NCBI RefSeq assembly: GCF_947492645.1
Contig: NZ_CANLMZ010000015.1
Span: 26,003 to 90,002, forward strand
Length of the DNA stretch: 64,000 nucleotides
DNA from: an uncultured Pontibacter sp.
GTDB taxonomy: Bacteria; Bacteroidota; Bacteroidia; Cytophagales; Hymenobacteraceae
Reading direction: 5' to 3'
Numbering within the stretch: position 1 is the first letter of the stretch; every line of letters starts with the position of its first letter. Made by a program: the position numbers and the translations under genes. The notes below the pieces were generated by a model. It searched no databases. It was not told the origin of the DNA and saw only the letters and a program-made list of their open reading frames with translations. Positions 35,612 through 44,107 of the stretch are shown piece after piece.

Positions 35612-35619
35612 TATATTTG
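35612..35619 (+). promoter_or_regulatory. Possible -7 promoter element for plsY
   Basis: TAtaTTTG fits TAnnTTTG, about 90 bases before the plsY start; no clean -33 TTTG at the usual distance. Confidence 0.35.
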
Positions 35620-35709
35620 GGCTTGTTTCTGCTAAAACATCGTATAAACTAAATCTTTTACGTTTAGCAGATACAAGGGCACCCATCAGGGATAAAGATT
35701 AGATTACAC

Positions 35710-36357
35710 ATGAATTTTTTGTTGATAGCAATATTAGCCGTAGTAGCATACTTAATCGGTTCTATTTGTACAGCTGTTTGGTTGGGCAAAGTTTATTACG
35801 GCATAGACATAAGAAAGCACGGCAGCGGAAACTCCGGAGCCACTAATACATTCAGGGTGCTAGGTAAAAAGCCGGGCACCATTGTTATGCTGATCGATAT
35901 TTTTAAAGGTTGGGCAGCTACCTCTTTAGCCGGTTTGCTGGTTGTTTTTGATGCAGTTCCGGTACAAAACCTGGTCTTTTTCCAGTTGCTGTTTGGTGCC
36001 TTGGCTGTAGTAGGGCATATATTTCCGGTGTACGAGCGCTTTAAAGGCGGTAAAGGAGTAGCCACACTTTTAGGTATGATGCTGGCCATTCAGCCTGAAG
36101 TGGCGCTGGTATGCATGGTTATCTTTGTGGTTGTGCTGTTTACATCACGTTATGTATCACTGGGATCTATGATTGCAGCACTTGCCTTCCCGATGCTGTT
36201 GCTTTTGCACCCGCGCTTTCACCCGGATAACCCTATCCTGATTATATTCGGATTTATACTTTTTGCAGTAGTGGTGTTAACGCACCGTAAAAACATAAAC
36301 CGACTGATAGCCGGCGAAGAAAGCAAGGCTAACATTGGTATAGGACGCAAAAAATAA
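35710..36357 (+). CDS. plsY: Glycerol-3-phosphate acyltransferase PlsY
   Basis: Inner-membrane enzyme that transfers the acyl group from acyl-phosphate to glycerol 3-phosphate, the first step of phospholipid synthesis. The three cytosolic motifs are visible: HGSGNSGATNTFRVLG, then GHIFPVYERFKGGKGVATLLG, and a hydrophobic C-terminal region with TSRYVSLGSM. Five or so membrane helices over 215 residues match the family. It probably has its own promoter and ends in a strong terminator. Confidence 0.96.
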   Translation: MNFLLIAILAVVAYLIGSICTAVWLGKVYYGIDIRKHGSGNSGATNTFRVLGKKPGTIVMLIDIFKGWAATSLAGLLVVFDAVPVQNLVFFQLLFGALAVVGHIFPVYERFKGGKGVATLLGMMLAIQPEVALVCMVIFVVVLFTSRYVSLGSMIAALAFPMLLLLHPRFHPDNPILIIFGFILFAVVVLTHRKNINRLIAGEESKANIGIGRKK

Positions 36358-36380
36358 GGTACAAAGTATAACCATCAGCT

Positions 36381-36419
36381 AAAAAGCCACTCTTTACTGC
36401 AAGGGTGGCTTTTTTTTGT
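36381..36419 (+). terminator. Terminator of plsY
   Basis: AAAAAGCCACTCTT pairs with AAGGGTGGCTTTTTT (one wobble) around TACTGC; eight T follow. Confidence 0.88.
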
Positions 36420-36454
36420 AACTTTAAGTCAAAACCAAAACGTAACCACTAGCT

Positions 36455-37819
36455 ATGGTAAACCAATATATCAACGAGAACAAAGACCGTTTTATAAACG
36501 AGTTGCTGGACATGCTGCGCATACCCTCTGTAAGCGCCGATGCCAAGTTTAAGCAGGATGTAATGCGCACAGCTGAGTTTGTGAAGCAGCGCCTGATAGA
36601 TGCCGGTGCAGACAACGTGGAGCTGGTAGAGACAGCGGGCAACCCTGTAGTATACGGCGAGAAAATAATAGACCCGAACCTGCCAACCGTTATTGTTTAC
36701 GGTCACTATGATGTACAACCAGCAGACCCTTACGAGCTTTGGACCTCGCCTCCATTCGAGCCAGTTATAAAAGACGGTAACATTTACGCACGCGGCGCCT
36801 GCGATGATAAAGGGCAGATGTACATGCACGTAAAGGCTTTCGAAACCATGATGCAGACGGGCACGCTAACCTGCAACGTTAAGTTCATGATTGAAGGCGA
36901 AGAGGAAGTGGGCTCTGTGAACCTGGCTACTTTTGTTAAAGAGAACAAAGACAGATTAACAGGCGATGTGATCCTGATATCAGATACAGGCATGCTGGGC
37001 AACGACACGCCATCTATTACGGCTGGCTTGCGCGGCTTAAGTTATGTAGAGGTAGAAGTTACAGGCCCTAACCGCGACCTGCACTCTGGTTTGTACGGCG
37101 GTGCTGTAGCCAACCCAATAAACATACTTTGCCAGATGATTGCCTCGCTGCACGACGAGAACAACCACATTACCATACCTAGTTTTTACGACAATGTAGA
37201 GGAACTAAGCAGAGAAGAACGCGCTGAGATGGCCCGCGCTCCTTTTGACCTGGACAAGTATAAGAAAGCACTTGATCTAGGTGATGTTCACGGCGAAGAT
37301 GGATATGTAACGATGGAACGCAATTCCATCCGTCCAACGCTTGATGTAAATGGCATATGGGGTGGCTATACCGGCGAGGGAGCTAAAACAGTTATTCCGT
37401 CAAAGGCTTTTGCTAAAATCTCGATGCGCCTGGTGCCTAACCAGACCTCTGAAGAAATCACAGAGAAGTTTAAGAAGCACTTTGAAAGTATAGCGCCTGC
37501 AAGTGTAAAAGTTGAGGTAAAGCCGCACCATGGCGGAGAGCCTGTAGTTACGCCAACAGATTCTGTGGCTTACCTGGCCGCTGCCAAAGCTTACGAAGAA
37601 ACATTTGGCGTAAAGCCGATTCCAGTTCGTAGCGGTGGTTCTATTCCGATTGTGGCAATGTTTAAATCAGAGCTTGGCCTGGATTCTGTGCTGATGGGAT
37701 TTGGGTTGGACTCGGATGCGATACATTCTCCTAACGAGCACTTCGGCATATTTAATTACATGAAAGGCATCGAAACAATACCGATGTTCTACAAGCACTT
37801 TGCTGAGATGAAAAAGTAG
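36455..37819 (+). CDS. M20 family dipeptidase
   Basis: Zinc-dependent di- or tripeptidase of the carnosinase-like M20 branch. Metal and catalytic residues: GHYDVQPAD (His84, Asp86), GACDDKGQ (bridging Asp117), EGEEEVGS (Glu149-Glu151), SDTGML, and a late HSPNEHFG carrying the last His ligand. The dimerisation domain sits between about 205 and 350 and contains DLHSGLYGG. No signal peptide, so it is cytoplasmic. Length 454 residues is standard. A near-consensus -7 element TAACTTTA is at 36419-36426. Confidence 0.93.
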   Translation: MVNQYINENKDRFINELLDMLRIPSVSADAKFKQDVMRTAEFVKQRLIDAGADNVELVETAGNPVVYGEKIIDPNLPTVIVYGHYDVQPADPYELWTSPPFEPVIKDGNIYARGACDDKGQMYMHVKAFETMMQTGTLTCNVKFMIEGEEEVGSVNLATFVKENKDRLTGDVILISDTGMLGNDTPSITAGLRGLSYVEVEVTGPNRDLHSGLYGGAVANPINILCQMIASLHDENNHITIPSFYDNVEELSREERAEMARAPFDLDKYKKALDLGDVHGEDGYVTMERNSIRPTLDVNGIWGGYTGEGAKTVIPSKAFAKISMRLVPNQTSEEITEKFKKHFESIAPASVKVEVKPHHGGEPVVTPTDSVAYLAAAKAYEETFGVKPIPVRSGGSIPIVAMFKSELGLDSVLMGFGLDSDAIHSPNEHFGIFNYMKGIETIPMFYKHFAEMKK

Positions 37820-37825
37820 GTACTA

Positions 37826-37884
37826 TGAGTATACAAACGAAAAAGCCCGCTATAAGTAGCGGGCTTTTTCGTTTGTATACTTAT
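37826..37884. terminator. Long convergent terminator hairpin
   Basis: A 25-bp perfect stem (arm AGTATACAAACGAAAAAGCC plus CGCTA) with a 4-base loop lies between the dipeptidase and the facing barrel-protein gene and serves both. The arm begins with AGTATAC. Confidence 0.88.
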
Positions 37885-38522
37885 GGCAACCGTGAGCCTA
37901 GCAAATAACCTATACTTAGCTTAAAGCCAAAATTTTTCTGGTCCAGTTCTTTAGAGAAAGACTTAAAGCCACCGGTATTGTGCACACTCATAAAAAGTCC
38001 GCTGTCCAATTGTATGCCAATGCCTGCAGTATAGCCGTAGTCCCAACGTTCGAAATCGTTTAAACTTAGCGGGTACTCCCCGAATATTAAAGGTTCTGGC
38101 TCATTTATACTTGCCTGATCAATAACGTTTACTTTAGTTGTTTCTGCTACAAGGTAACCAACGTATGGCCCGGCCTCTGCAAACAAGCCGCCTTTCTGTA
38201 TTTTAAGCATAACAGGTAGCGTTACATAGTGCAGGCGGTGATCGTCGATCAATGCTTCAGCGGCGTTTATCAAATAGCCATCGTAAGTAAAGCCTTTTTG
38301 GTCGTACTGCAACTCTGCCTGCAAAGCCAGCCTTGATACAAACTCATAACTCCCAATAAAACCTGCATGGAAACCAGCCAGGGGGTTTGTAACACTAGAA
38401 GATCCGTCATCGCCTTGTGCCCTGGTAAAACCGCCTCCAACCTTGGCCCCGAAGCGGGCAAATTGAGCTTGTGCTTGTACTGCAAAAAGTATGAACAGCA
38501 GGAGTAGAAGTGTCTTTTTCAT
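37881..38522 (-). CDS. Outer-membrane beta-barrel protein, paralogue 1
   Basis: Signal peptide MKKTLLLLLFILFAVQAQAQ, then a barrel of the OMP_b-brl_2 type: FARFGAKVGGGFTRAQ, AGFHAGFIGSYEFV, LALQAELQYDQKGFTYDG, YVTLPVMLKIQKGGLFAEAG, YGYTAGIGIQLDSG, ending FGFKLSIGYLLG. It is the first of three related barrels in tandem on this strand, each with its own terminator. Function unknown; passive pore or adhesion roles are possible. Confidence 0.85.
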   Translation of the reverse strand: MKKTLLLLLFILFAVQAQAQFARFGAKVGGGFTRAQGDDGSSSVTNPLAGFHAGFIGSYEFVSRLALQAELQYDQKGFTYDGYLINAAEALIDDHRLHYVTLPVMLKIQKGGLFAEAGPYVGYLVAETTKVNVIDQASINEPEPLIFGEYPLSLNDFERWDYGYTAGIGIQLDSGLFMSVHNTGGFKSFSKELDQKNFGFKLSIGYLLGSRLP

Positions 38523-38603
38523 AATGTATAGTAAATAGAGAGGTGTGCACTTGGTTTTACTAGTGCAAGTATAAATTTGTTGACGAAGGAACTGGTAAAA
38601 ACA

Positions 38604-38640
38604 AAAGAGCCAGCCCTACACACGGTAAGGCTGGCTCTTT
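38604..38640 (-). terminator. Terminator of barrel paralogue 2
   Basis: AAAGAGCCAGCC pairs with GGCTGGCTCTTT around a 13-base loop; T-rich on the minus strand; 22 bases past the stop. Confidence 0.85.
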
Positions 38641-38661
38641 AACTAAGCTGGTTATACGTTG

Positions 38662-39324
38662 TTATCTGCCAGATGGAATAGTGAACCCAAGTGTCAGCAT
38701 GATAGTGGAATGACGCGCATCTGTCAAGTCACCTTCAAAATAATCCTCTGCGTTTTTGTCTACAAAATCAGTAAAGCTGCCGCTGTAGCGCAAACCTATA
38801 CTTAGGCCACCTCTTGATGCCAGTCCTATGCCTGCTGCGTAACCTAGTTCAAAGTCTTTCAGGCCATCTTTGTCTCTCTCTGTAGTGGTAGATGACTGTA
38901 AGTTGCCATTAAAATATTCCTTTGTCTCGTTGTTCACGCTAAGCAGGTATGATGCCTGTGGACCGCCTTCGAAGTAGATTGGGCCAGCTTTTATGCGTGC
39001 AAGTAAAGGCAGTTCCAGGTAATTATAGTTTACCTTGCCTGTACGCCTGTAGTCGCCAAGTGGCGTAGTAAATTCTGTATCGCTGTTTTTAAAGCCTTTG
39101 TTCGTGTAAAGTAATTCTGGTTGTATAGAGAAAAAATCGCTCACAATACCGAAGTTCAAAGTAAGGCCAGCATGAAAACCAACTTTGTTTTCATAGCGGT
39201 CTTCGTTGCGGAGGTCTCCCGACAGGTTAGAAAGGTTTGCTCCACCTCGGATACCGATTGACTGCGCCTGTGCAAACGATACGCTTACAAGGGCAAATAA
39301 AAATACAAATAATAGCTTCTTCAT
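38662..39324 (-). CDS. Outer-membrane beta-barrel protein, paralogue 2
   Basis: Signal peptide MKKLLFVFLFALVSVSFAQAQ and the same barrel order as its neighbours: SIGIRGGANLSNLSGD, VGFHAGLTLNFGI, FSIQPELLYTNKGFKN, YNYLELPLLARIKAGPIYFE, LGYAAGIGLAS, SIGLRYSGSFTDF, ending STIMLTLGFTI. Clearly homologous to the next gene (39783-40370), less so to the previous one. Family role in Bacteroidota is not established. Confidence 0.87.
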   Translation of the reverse strand: MKKLLFVFLFALVSVSFAQAQSIGIRGGANLSNLSGDLRNEDRYENKVGFHAGLTLNFGIVSDFFSIQPELLYTNKGFKNSDTEFTTPLGDYRRTGKVNYNYLELPLLARIKAGPIYFEGGPQASYLLSVNNETKEYFNGNLQSSTTTERDKDGLKDFELGYAAGIGLASRGGLSIGLRYSGSFTDFVDKNAEDYFEGDLTDARHSTIMLTLGFTIPSGR

Positions 39325-39782
39325 AATCTTGAGTTGTTTAAATAACGCTCGTTAATCGACCATTATACGGTTAACTGAATAAGTTTTGGTTGAAAATCGG
39401 TTACAAATTTTAAATGTGGCTGCAATCAGCTAATTGTTGTTTTAGGGTTAGCCAACTGCAGCAAGGTTGCATGCATGGTAGCAATTAGCAACAAACAGGC
39501 CAAAACATATAGATAGCCTATATATACAAGCCTAATGCTTTTGTTAATTTGATAACAGGTTAATTTATAAAAGGTTGTGAGGCGATTTTTTTAAGATTAG
39601 TTTTTGGCAGGCCTGGTTTTGAACATGCTTCCTGTAGATTGCATGAGGCCTTTTACCGTATAATCTTAAGGTAGAAGTTTGCCATTTCATACGCTGCAGG
39701 AGTGCCAGGTAAAATAGAAAAGCCCCGCTCCGGGGGCTTTTCTATTCCATAGTTTATATTTTATACTAAAGACAATCCGCAA
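39325..39782. other. Intergenic region between barrel paralogues 2 and 3
   Basis: About 460 AT-rich bases. It contains the terminator of paralogue 3 (39713-39746) and presumably the promoter of paralogue 2 near 39330-39400, but I find no clear element. No RNA gene seen. Confidence 0.45.
39713..39746 (-). terminator. Terminator of barrel paralogue 3
   Basis: AATAGAAAAGCCCC pairs with GGGGCTTTTCTATT around a 6-base loop, 37 bases past the stop of the minus-strand gene. Confidence 0.85.
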
Positions 39783-40370
39783 TTACCTGCCACTAAACAT
39801 GTAGGCCAGAGTTAACATAAATACGTTGTTTCTAGCATCTGAAACGTTATCATCGTCCCAAAGTTTTGAAACATCACCATTATATCGAACACCAACGCTT
39901 ACACCAAGCGGAGTTGCAAGTCCGATACCGGCGGCATATCCGAAACTGGTTCTCTTGAACATGTCCAGATCATCGATCACATTTTGACCGTTAGCCTCAA
40001 CGTCGCCGCCAATCCTGAACGATACCTGCGGGCCACCCTCAAAGTATAACGGACCAGCGTTTACGCGTGCAAGTACAGGCACATCTAGGTAGCTGATTTT
40101 GATCTTGCTGTTATTATCCTCTGATTCTGCACCTTTTTTGGAAAACAGTATTTCTGGTTGAATAGCAAAGAAGTTGTCACTAGTTAAATAAAATTGCGAA
40201 GTTATACCTGCATGGAAACCAAACATCCTGTCCAGGTTATCAACATCATCGCCGGAAAAACCAGAATAATTGGCACCGGCTCGTATTCCAATGCTTGGTG
40301 CCTGCATCTGCGCCTGAGCGGTAACAGTAGTTACTAATGCAAGCATGAATAGGATAAGTGTCTTTTTCAT
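39783..40370 (-). CDS. Outer-membrane beta-barrel protein, paralogue 3
   Basis: I place the start at the internal Met (40370, MKKTLILFMLALVTTVTAQAQ) because it opens a normal signal peptide; the ATG at 40400 adds ten residues without function. The barrel strands match paralogue 2: SIGIRAGANYSGFSGD, FGFHAGITSQFYL, FAIQPEILFSKKGAE, YLDVPVLARVNAGPLYFEGG, FGYAAGIGLATPLGVSVGVR, ending NVFMLTLAYMFSG. A local duplication is the likely origin of this pair. Confidence 0.87.
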   Translation of the reverse strand: MKKTLILFMLALVTTVTAQAQMQAPSIGIRAGANYSGFSGDDVDNLDRMFGFHAGITSQFYLTSDNFFAIQPEILFSKKGAESEDNNSKIKISYLDVPVLARVNAGPLYFEGGPQVSFRIGGDVEANGQNVIDDLDMFKRTSFGYAAGIGLATPLGVSVGVRYNGDVSKLWDDDNVSDARNNVFMLTLAYMFSGR

Positions 40371-40537
40371 AATTTTAAACGTGTTAAATAATTTATACAA
40401 TAGTGTTACATTCGGTTTGCTAACGCCTAATGTATGCCTCCTATTACGAGGAGATCCGTTAAAAGTCTAAAACATGATGCAAGTTTTGAGGCCATGAACT
40501 CAGGCAAAGTATAAACGGGGACTAATATTTAGTGCAC

Positions 40538-40563
40538 AAAAAAAGCGGCACAAAATGCCGCTT
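40538..40563 (-). terminator. Terminator of yifB
   Basis: AAGCGGCA pairs with TGCCGCTT around CAAAA, with a seven-T run on the minus strand, 46 bases past the stop. Confidence 0.8.
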
Positions 40564-40609
40564 AATATGCATAGATAGCTATTTAACAGTAGCTTAACAT
40601 TGCATTGGG

Positions 40610-42148
40610 TTATCCAGCCCAACCTTCTCTATCCAGGCTTCTATACTGAATAGCTTCTGCTAAATGTTCAATTTTAATATCCTGGCTGTCAGCTAAATCA
40701 GCAATTGTTCTGCTTACTTTTAAAATGCGGTCATAGGCTCTTGCAGAAAGACCCAATCTTTCCATGGCTGTTTTCAAAAGTGTGCGTCCGGCATCGTTTA
40801 TCTGGCATACTTCTTTTACCATTTGCGAGGGCATCATGGCGTTGGAGTGTACCTGTGGCATTTCCTTGAAACGGTCAGTCTGTCTATCCCTTGCCTTAAC
40901 CACACGCTCACGCACGGTAGCGCTTTCTTCAGATTTTCGGGTAGCGGTCATCTCGTCAAAAGTTACAGGTGTAACTTCTACATGCAGGTCTATCCGGTCT
41001 AGTAAAGGGCCGCTTACTTTATTCAGGTAACGCTGCACTACGCCCGGGCCGCATACACATTCTTTCTCTGGATGGTTGTAGTAACCGCACGGGCAGGGGT
41101 TCATACTTGCTATCAGCATAAAATTAGCCGGGAAGTCGAGTGTGGTTTTAGCCCTTGAAATAGTAACACGACGTTCTTCTAAAGGTTGGCGCATTACCTC
41201 CAGCACGGTACGCTTAAACTCTGGCAACTCATCCAGGAAAAGTACGCCATTGTGTGCCAATGATATTTCGCCGGGCTGCGGAATACCACCTCCTCCTACC
41301 AAGGCAACGTCAGAAATGGTGTGGTGTGGCGCGCGGTAAGGGCGAGTAGTCAGCAACGAGGATGTTTCGCCAAGTTTGCCTGCCACGGAGTGTATTTTAG
41401 TTGTCTCCAGGGCTTCGTGCATGGAGAGCGGAGGCAGTACAGATGGCAGGCGCTTGGCCAGCATGGTTTTGCCTGCACCCGGAGGGCCGATCATGATCAC
41501 ATTATGGCCGCCGGCTGCTGCAATCTCTAAAGCACGCTTAATGTTTTCCTGTCCTTGCACGTCGGCAAAGTCAGCGGCATATAGGTCTACTGTATTCTGG
41601 AAAACTTCACGGGTATCGATAACCAGAGGCGCTATTATGCGTCGGCCATCCAGAAACTCTATGGCTTCCAGGATATTGCTTACTCCGATCACGTCCAGGT
41701 TATTGACAATGGCAGCTTCCTGTGCATTTTGTGCTGGAAGTATAATGCCTCTAAAACCTTCTTTACGTGCTTGTATGGCGATGGGCAGCACGCCTTTTAT
41801 CGGTCTCAGGGAACCATCCAGCGACAACTCTCCCATGATCATGTACTGCGAAACGGCATCTGGTTTTATTTGGTTAGAGGCAGCCAGCAGGCCCATGGCA
41901 ATAGGCAGGTCGTAGGCAGAGCCTTCTTTTCGGATATCGGCAGGCGCCATGTTGATAACTACTTTCTGGCGCGGCATTTTATAGTTATACTGCTTTAGCG
42001 CCGACTCAATGCGAAGCTCGCCTTCTTTAACGGCATTGTCTGGTAACCCTACCAATACATACTTGGTGCCTGCGCTTACGTTTACCTCTATGGTGATAGT
42101 ATAGGCATTGACACCCTGAACAGCGCTACCGTACGTTTTTATGAGCAT
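40610..42148 (-). CDS. YifB/ComM family AAA ATPase (Mg-chelatase-like)
   Basis: Homologue of ComM, a hexameric helicase that extends branch migration during natural transformation in Haemophilus and Vibrio; the YifB name is used when transformation is untested. The start is set at 42148 (MLIKTYGSAVQGVNAYTI), the conserved N-terminus; 14 residues upstream look spurious. An N-terminal Lon-protease-like domain spans about 1-170, then the AAA core with GPPGAGKT and FLDELPEF, a Cys-rich insert CPCGYYNHPEKECVC (zinc-binding type), and a C-terminal helical domain (SARAYDRILKVSRTIADL). Single gene with its own terminator. Confidence 0.93.
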   Translation of the reverse strand: MLIKTYGSAVQGVNAYTITIEVNVSAGTKYVLVGLPDNAVKEGELRIESALKQYNYKMPRQKVVINMAPADIRKEGSAYDLPIAMGLLAASNQIKPDAVSQYMIMGELSLDGSLRPIKGVLPIAIQARKEGFRGIILPAQNAQEAAIVNNLDVIGVSNILEAIEFLDGRRIIAPLVIDTREVFQNTVDLYAADFADVQGQENIKRALEIAAAGGHNVIMIGPPGAGKTMLAKRLPSVLPPLSMHEALETTKIHSVAGKLGETSSLLTTRPYRAPHHTISDVALVGGGGIPQPGEISLAHNGVLFLDELPEFKRTVLEVMRQPLEERRVTISRAKTTLDFPANFMLIASMNPCPCGYYNHPEKECVCGPGVVQRYLNKVSGPLLDRIDLHVEVTPVTFDEMTATRKSEESATVRERVVKARDRQTDRFKEMPQVHSNAMMPSQMVKEVCQINDAGRTLLKTAMERLGLSARAYDRILKVSRTIADLADSQDIKIEHLAEAIQYRSLDREGWAG

Positions 42149-42279
42149 TTTGTAGTTTGTTTTGCTTGATGGTTTTACGTGCCGCAACACTACACAAAGC
42201 TACAAAGTTCTACATATCGCGCTAAATTAAGAAAACAGCCCTTTGCCGGGCACTTACTGTTTAGCTGCCGGTGCTGCGG

Positions 42280-42921
42280 TTACTTGATTACAGTCATATC
42301 GGGATGCACGGGCAGATAGGTTCCTTTTATCATCTTGCCTTTTTCATGTATGGTAATGGCAGTACATATGCTGTCTGGTAATGTAACTTCAAAGGTTATA
42401 CCTTGCTGCTGCTCATCGAAAACATATACCCGCTGCCGCGCATCGTTTTGGTAATAAGCTATCGGTTTTAAGTTGCTGTATGCTTCCCTTATCTTAGGTA
42501 GTGGTGCGCCAGTACTGATCTTACCTGTTGTCTGGAACTGCGGAGAAGTTACCTGTAGCTGCTTTACCGTCGGCACAGGTTCGTCACTCCCGAAATCAGC
42601 TTCAGTATATACCACCAGGTAGTGCAGCGGCTGGCTTTGGCTGACCCAATAAAGCAATGCCTTGCCCATCGCTGCATCTGTGCTATCGGGCTTTCCCAAT
42701 ACAGCGCTCAGTTCCTGGCTCTGCATCCCGACTTTAACTTTGCCTATGCCCTCGCCGGGGATGATGAGGTAAGCTGAGTCAAGGGGTTGTGGCGCTGCGG
42801 TTTGTGCAATGGCTGTGTCGGTAGCGGTGCGTGCGGGTACTTCCTAGTTTGTGTTGTCGCGACTTTGGCAGGAGGCCAGGCAAAGTATTGTTAATAGTAT
42901 AAAGGATGGAATGCTTTTCAT
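42280..42921 (-). pseudogene. Lipoprotein gene interrupted by an in-frame stop codon
   Basis: From the ATG at 42921 the frame encodes a lipoprotein signal (MKSIPSFILLTILCLASC, lipobox LASC, Cys18), then QSRDNTN and a TAG stop at codon 26 (42844-42846). The same frame continues without another stop for 188 codons to 42280. Downstream, LIIPGEGIGKVKVGMQSQEL and AVLGKPDS match the start of a domain common in Bacteroidota lipoproteins, and it begins upstream of the first downstream ATG (42726). So the gene looks intact except for one nonsense codon. A 148-residue product from 42726 would lack export and part of the domain. Sequencing error, recent mutation or stop readthrough are all possible. Confidence 0.8.
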
Positions 42922-43003
42922 GTTCATTGTCATCTTTGGTGCTCCACGCACATACGTATACTTCCTGTTTGGTGGCGGCTGAAGTATAAATACCAGGTTA
43001 AAA

Positions 43004-43038
43004 CAAAAAAGCGGTTGCACAGCCTTTGTGCAACCGCT
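43004..43038 (-). terminator. Terminator of gmhA
   Basis: AGCGGTTGCACA pairs with TGTGCAACCGCT around GCCTT, with a run of T on the minus strand, 20 bases past the stop. Confidence 0.9.
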
Positions 43039-43057
43039 CCCTATCGTGTTGGTAGCG

Positions 43058-43633
43058 CTAAACTAACTTCTGTTCAAGTAAAAGTATAAGTATGTGAATA
43101 ACCTTAATGTGAATCTCCTGCACACGATCTGCAAAGCCAAAGTGAGGCACCCTGATTTCTACATCGCAAAGAGGGGCAAGTTTACCACCGTCTTTACCTG
43201 TTAAGCCTACTACCTTCATGCCTTTTGCCTTTGCGGCCTCTGCTGCCTTAAGCACATTGGCTGAGTTGCCGCTGGTGCTGATGGCTAGCAGTATGTCGCC
43301 GTTGTTGCCAAGTGCCTCTATGTAACGGGAAAAAACAGAATTATAGCCGTAGTCGTTGCCTACGCAGCTCATGTGGCTTACGTCTGATATAGAAATGGCT
43401 GGTATAGCTTTGCGGTCTTCGCGGTAGCGGCCGGTAAGTTCCTCGGCAAAGTGCATGGCATCGCACATCGAGCCGCCGTTGCCGCAGCTAAGTATCTTGC
43501 CACCTTGCTGCACCGATGCTGCCATTGCTTCGGCGGCTTGCTCAATGGCGGCAATGTTATTTGAGTCTGATGAAAAAGCGCTAAGCACTTCTTGTGCCTG
43601 CGTTAATTCTGCCAATATGGTTTTAGCGGTCAT
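43058..43633 (-). CDS. gmhA: Sedoheptulose-7-phosphate isomerase (SIS domain)
   Basis: First enzyme of ADP-heptose synthesis for lipopolysaccharide: converts sedoheptulose 7-phosphate to D-glycero-D-manno-heptose 7-phosphate. SIS-domain features: ILSCGNGGSMCDAMHFAEEL with the phosphate-binding Ser and metal/catalytic region, SISDVSHMSCVGNDYGY, and LLAISTSGNSANVLKAA. The family's C-terminal His is in VQEIHIKVIHIL. Length 191 residues fits. It overlaps the upstream membrane-protein gene by four bases (ATGA), so the two are coupled. Confidence 0.93.
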   Translation of the reverse strand: MTAKTILAELTQAQEVLSAFSSDSNNIAAIEQAAEAMAASVQQGGKILSCGNGGSMCDAMHFAEELTGRYREDRKAIPAISISDVSHMSCVGNDYGYNSVFSRYIEALGNNGDILLAISTSGNSANVLKAAEAAKAKGMKVVGLTGKDGGKLAPLCDVEIRVPHFGFADRVQEIHIKVIHILILLLEQKLV

Positions 43634-43977
43634 GCTTGCTTTAAATATGCTGCCTCGGGTTCTATAGCCTTCGGCCTATGGTTGTTGCTTCTAAATTCCT
43701 GACGCTTTTCGTAAAGGTCAGCTTTCAATTCATTTATCTTAAGTTGGGCCAGGTGCTGCTCGTGCTTCAAATCAGCAATATAAAGCCTGTTTACCACCAC
43801 TTTTGCCAACATCAGCACACCACCAACTGCTACCAACGTTTTGTACAGTAACAGTACCTGCTCTTCAGTACGAATATCAAATACCGTGTTTTCGTTTAGT
43901 ATGGTTGTAAGCAGCAAAACTGTAAACACAATATATCCGATTACAAATAGCCTAAGTATAGATTTAAGTGCTCTCAT
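43630..43977 (-). CDS. Small membrane protein with coiled-coil tail (115 aa)
   Basis: Not a family I can name. Two hydrophobic helices (about 9-27 LRLFVIGYIVFTVLLLTTI, and about 44-62 LYKTLVAVGGVLMLAKVVV) are followed by a charged helix DLKHEQHLAQLKINELKADL likely to form a coiled coil, and a polar tail. Its stop overlaps the gmhA start by four bases, so it is in an operon with heptose synthesis; a link to envelope assembly is an inference. Confidence 0.7.
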   Translation of the reverse strand: MRALKSILRLFVIGYIVFTVLLLTTILNENTVFDIRTEEQVLLLYKTLVAVGGVLMLAKVVVNRLYIADLKHEQHLAQLKINELKADLYEKRQEFRSNNHRPKAIEPEAAYLKQA

Positions 43978-44107
43978 GCTTTAATGCGATTTATAAGTGC
44001 AACAATACGTTTACTTAAATCTACAGATAAATATGGCTATTTCGTAATGCTTGCTGTTAATTCATTGATATGCCTACCTTTAGTTTTAGAATAATGCTAT
44101 TTATCCG

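Noticed and set aside
36449..36829. Antisense open frame of 126 codons in the dipeptidase gene
   Set aside because: Shadow of a well-supported gene.
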